NCBI RefSeq assembly: GCF_030732865.1
Contig: NZ_JASHKB010000018.1
Span: 16,337-80,336 of the forward strand
DNA from: Roseitalea sp. MMSF_3546
Lineage (GTDB): Bacteria > Pseudomonadota > Alphaproteobacteria > Rhizobiales > Rhizobiaceae
Length of the DNA: 64,000 nt
Direction of reading: 5' to 3'
The notes below the pieces were generated by a model. That model was not told where the DNA came from and searched no databases. It saw nothing but the letters and a program-made list of their open reading frames with translations. Shown here in pieces: positions 61,427-64,000 of this stretch (the stretch's first letter is position 1; each line of letters starts with the position of its first letter). Both the position numbers and the translations under genes were made by a program.

Positions 61427-63352
61427 CTACCCGGCCACCTGCGGCCGGCCGGCCAGCGGCAGGCGCGCGCGGATCGTCGTGCCCGGTTCGGCCCGTGCGA
61501 GTTCGAAATCGCCGTCGAGCGCGCCGACGCGTGCGCGCATGCTGTTGAGCCCGGCGCCATTGGCGATCGCCGCCGGATCGAAGCCGCGCCCGTCATCGGC
61601 GATCTGCAGCCGGATCTCTTCGCCCGAATAATCGATCGCCACCTCGGCCTTCGTCGCCCCGGCATGCCGGATGATGTTGGAGACGCCCTCGCGCACCAGC
61701 GAGCGCAGGGCGTGCGCGGTGTCGGGCGCAAGGATGGCGGTCTGCTCGCCGCGCGCGATCCAGTCGAGCACGATGTCGGTCGGCTCGAGCCGTTCTGCGG
61801 TCTCCGCGCGCAGATCGGCCAGCGCCTCCTCGACCGGCAGGCCGGGACGCGTGGCATTGCGGATGATGTCGCGCAGATCGCTCAGCGTCTGGCCGATCAT
61901 CAGGTTCTTGCGCTCGGGCGCCGGGCTGTGCAGCGCGCTCAGAAGCTGGGCGCCGATATTGTCGTGCATGTCGCGGGCGATGCGGGCGCGCTCTTCGGCA
62001 ACGCCGCGGTCATAGGCGCGTCGGCCGGCTTCGGCCCGCTGCAAAATGTCGACCAGATAGCGCGCCGTGCGCAGATGGCGCGGGCCGAACAGGCCGCGCC
62101 CGCGCCACGGATGACGCATGACCATGGCGGGCAGGTCGGCGGTGGCCGGCACGTAAAGGCCGACCCCGTCGTCGACGATGGCCGCATCGGGCGCGCCCTC
62201 GGCCACGGGCTCGAACGCGAGCGGATCGTGGAGCTTGGCGAACAGCGACCGCCAGCGGCTCTGGCGCTCGCCACCGGCCGGCTCGAAGGCGACATCAATG
62301 ATCGCCTGGAACAGTTCGTGCTCCTCGAGACGGCGCCTTTGCATGAAGCGGCGCCACAGCCAGTCGCGCGCGGGCAGATAGGCCACCGCCACGGCGAGCA
62401 GCGACACGCCAAAGGCGGTGCGCGGATCGATCGACAGCGCCACGATCAGGAGCCCGTCGACGGTCAGCAGGATCAGCGCGCCGACGACGTAGAACAGGAC
62501 GTAGAAGGCCCATTCGCCGAGCTCGAACACGCGGTAGCGCGTCAGCCCGACGGCCAGGCCGACATAGATGAGCAGGAACGAGGAGAGCGCGTAGTGCTCG
62601 TCGACCAGCGGGCCGAAGCCAAGGGCGATCGGTGCGGCGATCAGGGAGATGAATGCCCCCGAGCCGACCAGCACGGACACGCCGAGCCAGATGGCGATGG
62701 CGCGGTCCCTGGGCCGGTTCCGCGTGGCGAAATACTGGGCGATCACCGCCGCGCAGATGCACAGCATCTCGATGAAGGTGATCATGTAGCCCCAGGCGAG
62801 CCGTTCCATCGGCCCGATCGCGGCGATCAGCGACCAGATGCCGAAGACGGCGATGATCGCAACCGAAAGCGCACGATGGAAGGGCAGCCGCACCGGATAG
62901 CGCATCAAGAGGATCGGCATGACGATGCCGAAGGCGACCGCGCCGGCGAAATTGACGTGGAACAGAAGGCTCATCAGCCCCACGGGCAGGGCCACGTCGA
63001 CGGCGCTGGGCGGCGCGAAGGAGAAGGTGAAGGTCAGCGTGGCAAGGCCGCTGAGCGCGAACAGGGCGACATCGGGATTGCGCGGCTTGAGCGCCCAGAC
63101 CCAGGCCGAGATCAGCCAGGCGCCAAGACCGGTGACGATCTGCATCCAGAATCGCAGATCCTGCGCGGCGATGGCGGCAAGAAAGCCGCCCGGGCCCTGC
63201 CAATGGGTGCCGACCAGCCAGAACACGACGGTCAGCGCGGCCAGACCGACAAGCGCGACCAGAACCAGCCGGACCGCCGGCGTCACCGGCAAACCGCCGC
63301 CGCGAGCGAGCCCTGCCGCCGTTTCGGCTCCCATGGGCGTATCCGAATTCAT
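61427..63352 (-). CDS. Membrane histidine kinase (HisKA_3/NarX-DesK family)
   Basis: Sensor kinase of 641 aa. N-terminal multi-helix sensor region with about ten membrane segments (residues 25-330). A GAF/PAS-like linker follows (about 355-430), with EEHELFQAIIDVAFEPAG. The dimerisation helix has ERARIARDMHDNIGAQLLSALHS with the phospho-His. The ATPase has VREGVSNIIRHAGATKAEVAI, ADDGRGFDP and GAGLNSMRARVGALDG. It autophosphorylates on His and should phosphorylate the NarL-type regulator. Its stop is 4 nt from that gene's stop, in the opposite orientation. An internal ATG at 63334 is possible. Confidence 0.92.
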   Translation of the reverse strand: MNSDTPMGAETAAGLARGGGLPVTPAVRLVLVALVGLAALTVVFWLVGTHWQGPGGFLAAIAAQDLRFWMQIVTGLGAWLISAWVWALKPRNPDVALFALSGLATLTFTFSFAPPSAVDVALPVGLMSLLFHVNFAGAVAFGIVMPILLMRYPVRLPFHRALSVAIIAVFGIWSLIAAIGPMERLAWGYMITFIEMLCICAAVIAQYFATRNRPRDRAIAIWLGVSVLVGSGAFISLIAAPIALGFGPLVDEHYALSSFLLIYVGLAVGLTRYRVFELGEWAFYVLFYVVGALILLTVDGLLIVALSIDPRTAFGVSLLAVAVAYLPARDWLWRRFMQRRRLEEHELFQAIIDVAFEPAGGERQSRWRSLFAKLHDPLAFEPVAEGAPDAAIVDDGVGLYVPATADLPAMVMRHPWRGRGLFGPRHLRTARYLVDILQRAEAGRRAYDRGVAEERARIARDMHDNIGAQLLSALHSPAPERKNLMIGQTLSDLRDIIRNATRPGLPVEEALADLRAETAERLEPTDIVLDWIARGEQTAILAPDTAHALRSLVREGVSNIIRHAGATKAEVAIDYSGEEIRLQIADDGRGFDPAAIANGAGLNSMRARVGALDGDFELARAEPGTTIRARLPLAGRPQVAG

Positions 63353-63623
63353 CGTGCCAAAGCCCCCCTTTGCGCGATGCGCGTCATGGCGGCCGGCCCG
63401 GCACCTGTCTGCGCGTTCGCGAACAGTCGGAGCGGTTTCGGCGCCGGTCAACCCCCCGATCGCGGGGTTGACCCCTGCCGGCTCCTGGTGTGGCGCTGCG
63501 CGGGGCGGCAGCGCGCCGTTGCCCAATCGCGCATTGACAAATGCCCGTCGACTGTCCACCCAAGACCCCGGCGGCCGCAGGGCGCGCAAATCCTTGAAAA
63601 GACCGGAACGATCGGAGGCCATT

Positions 63624-64000
63624 GTGGGCGAGACCATGCTGAACGGAAAACATCTGATTGCGGGCGACTGGGTCGCCGGCGAGACGACCTTCAAGAGCGC
63701 CCCGGCCCATGGCGAGGCCCATGATTTCGCCGTCGGCACGCCCGATCACGTCGATACGGCCTGCAGGGCGGCCGAAGACGCTTTCTGGACCTATGGCTAT
63801 TCGAGGCGGGACGAGCGCGCCCGTTTCCTCGATGCGATCGCCGACGAGATCGAGGCGCGCGGCGAGGCGATCACGACGATCGGCAGCCAGGAGACCGGCC
63901 TGCCCGAGGCGCGCCTTCAAGGCGAGCGCGGCCGCACCACCGGCCAGTTGCGCATGTTCGCCCGCCACATCGAAAAGGGCGATTATCTGGACCGCCGCCA
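63624..64000 (+). CDS. Aldehyde dehydrogenase, ketoglutarate-semialdehyde dehydrogenase-like (partial, 3' end off the window)
   Basis: N-terminal 125 residues of an aldehyde dehydrogenase, starting at GTG (63624) with GGAGG five bases upstream; ATG at 63636 is an alternative. The visible part, LIAGDWVAGETTFKSAPAHG then ACRAAEDAFWTYGYSRRDERARFLDAIADEIEARG and SQETGLPEARLQGERGRTTGQLRMFA, is characteristic of 2,5-dioxovalerate (alpha-ketoglutarate semialdehyde) dehydrogenases. Catalytic Cys and Glu lie outside the window. These enzymes finish pentose, glucarate and hydroxyproline breakdown. Confidence 0.85.
   Translation, partial: MGETMLNGKHLIAGDWVAGETTFKSAPAHGEAHDFAVGTPDHVDTACRAAEDAFWTYGYSRRDERARFLDAIADEIEARGEAITTIGSQETGLPEARLQGERGRTTGQLRMFARHIEKGDYLDRR

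Overview
The window is a 64-kb stretch of a high-GC chromosome from an alphaproteobacterium, most likely of the order Hyphomicrobiales (Rhizobiales). Support for this comes from the rpsA-cmk-(aroA-like) gene order, a FYDLN acid-domain (TIGR02300) protein, small alphaproteobacterial families (SlyX, DUF1206, DUF4345, DUF6665, DUF3830, DUF993), a split SorC-regulated sugar ABC locus and a tripartite tricarboxylate transporter (TTT) locus. There is no rRNA, CRISPR array or insertion sequence. Two tRNAs are present: Gln(TTG) at 46.3 kb and Ala(GGC) at 58.3 kb. Coding density is high and codon use looks uniform except around 45.6-46.6 kb.

Layout. 0-3.1 kb (minus): ATPase and two permeases of a BMP/nucleoside-type ABC importer, cut by the window edge. 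3.3-6.8 kb: SlyX, an SLC13-type transporter with RCK_C domains and an enolase-superfamily dehydratase. 7.1-14.4 kb: TTT transporter (tctC-tctB-tctA, plus) and a convergent catabolic operon (Gfo/Idh/MocA dehydrogenase, DUF993 aldolase-like protein, xylose-isomerase-like TIM barrel, minus) with a TetR regulator. Two nearly identical palindromes lie in the two promoters. 14.6-22.2 kb: methyltransferase, membrane proteins, a FecR-domain protein, a CHASE2 adenylate cyclase, an HD phosphohydrolase and an APH-like kinase. 22.2-31.7 kb: divergent sugar ABC transporter locus with SorC regulator, two creatininase-family hydrolases, RidA, SDR and FGGY kinase. 31.9-42.0 kb: a nine-kilobase minus operon for uptake and breakdown of an amino or imino compound (M20 hydrolase, polar amino acid ABC importer, phosphotriesterase-like hydrolase, DapA-like lyase, a 971-residue fused oxidoreductase, DUF3830), with a divergent GntR/FCD regulator and a GntR-type palindrome between them. 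42.1-45.6 kb: PhnD-C-E-E phosphonate/phosphate-type importer. 45.6-48.3 kb: an ABC ATPase remnant, tRNA-Gln and a DUF2793 phage/GTA-like protein. 48.3-51.1 kb: ferric-reductase-like flavocytochrome divergent from a pentahaem cytochrome c. 51.1-58.4 kb: antiporter, RNase D, HAD phosphatase, DUF6665, rpsA, cmk, a half-length aroA-like gene, TIGR02300 and tRNA-Ala. 58.5-63.4 kb: a Slam-type outer-membrane translocon with its probable surface lipoprotein, then a LuxR-type response regulator and a histidine kinase. 63.6 kb to the end: a truncated aldehyde dehydrogenase.

The window is dominated by solute uptake and catabolism: four complete importers with local regulators. All four solute-binding-protein genes are followed by a strong GC hairpin before the permease genes. 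The most notable items are the Slam/lipoprotein pair, the fused HcnABC/Oox-like oxidoreductase in the imino-acid operon, the degenerate aroA-like gene in the canonical aroA position, and the paired TetR operators.
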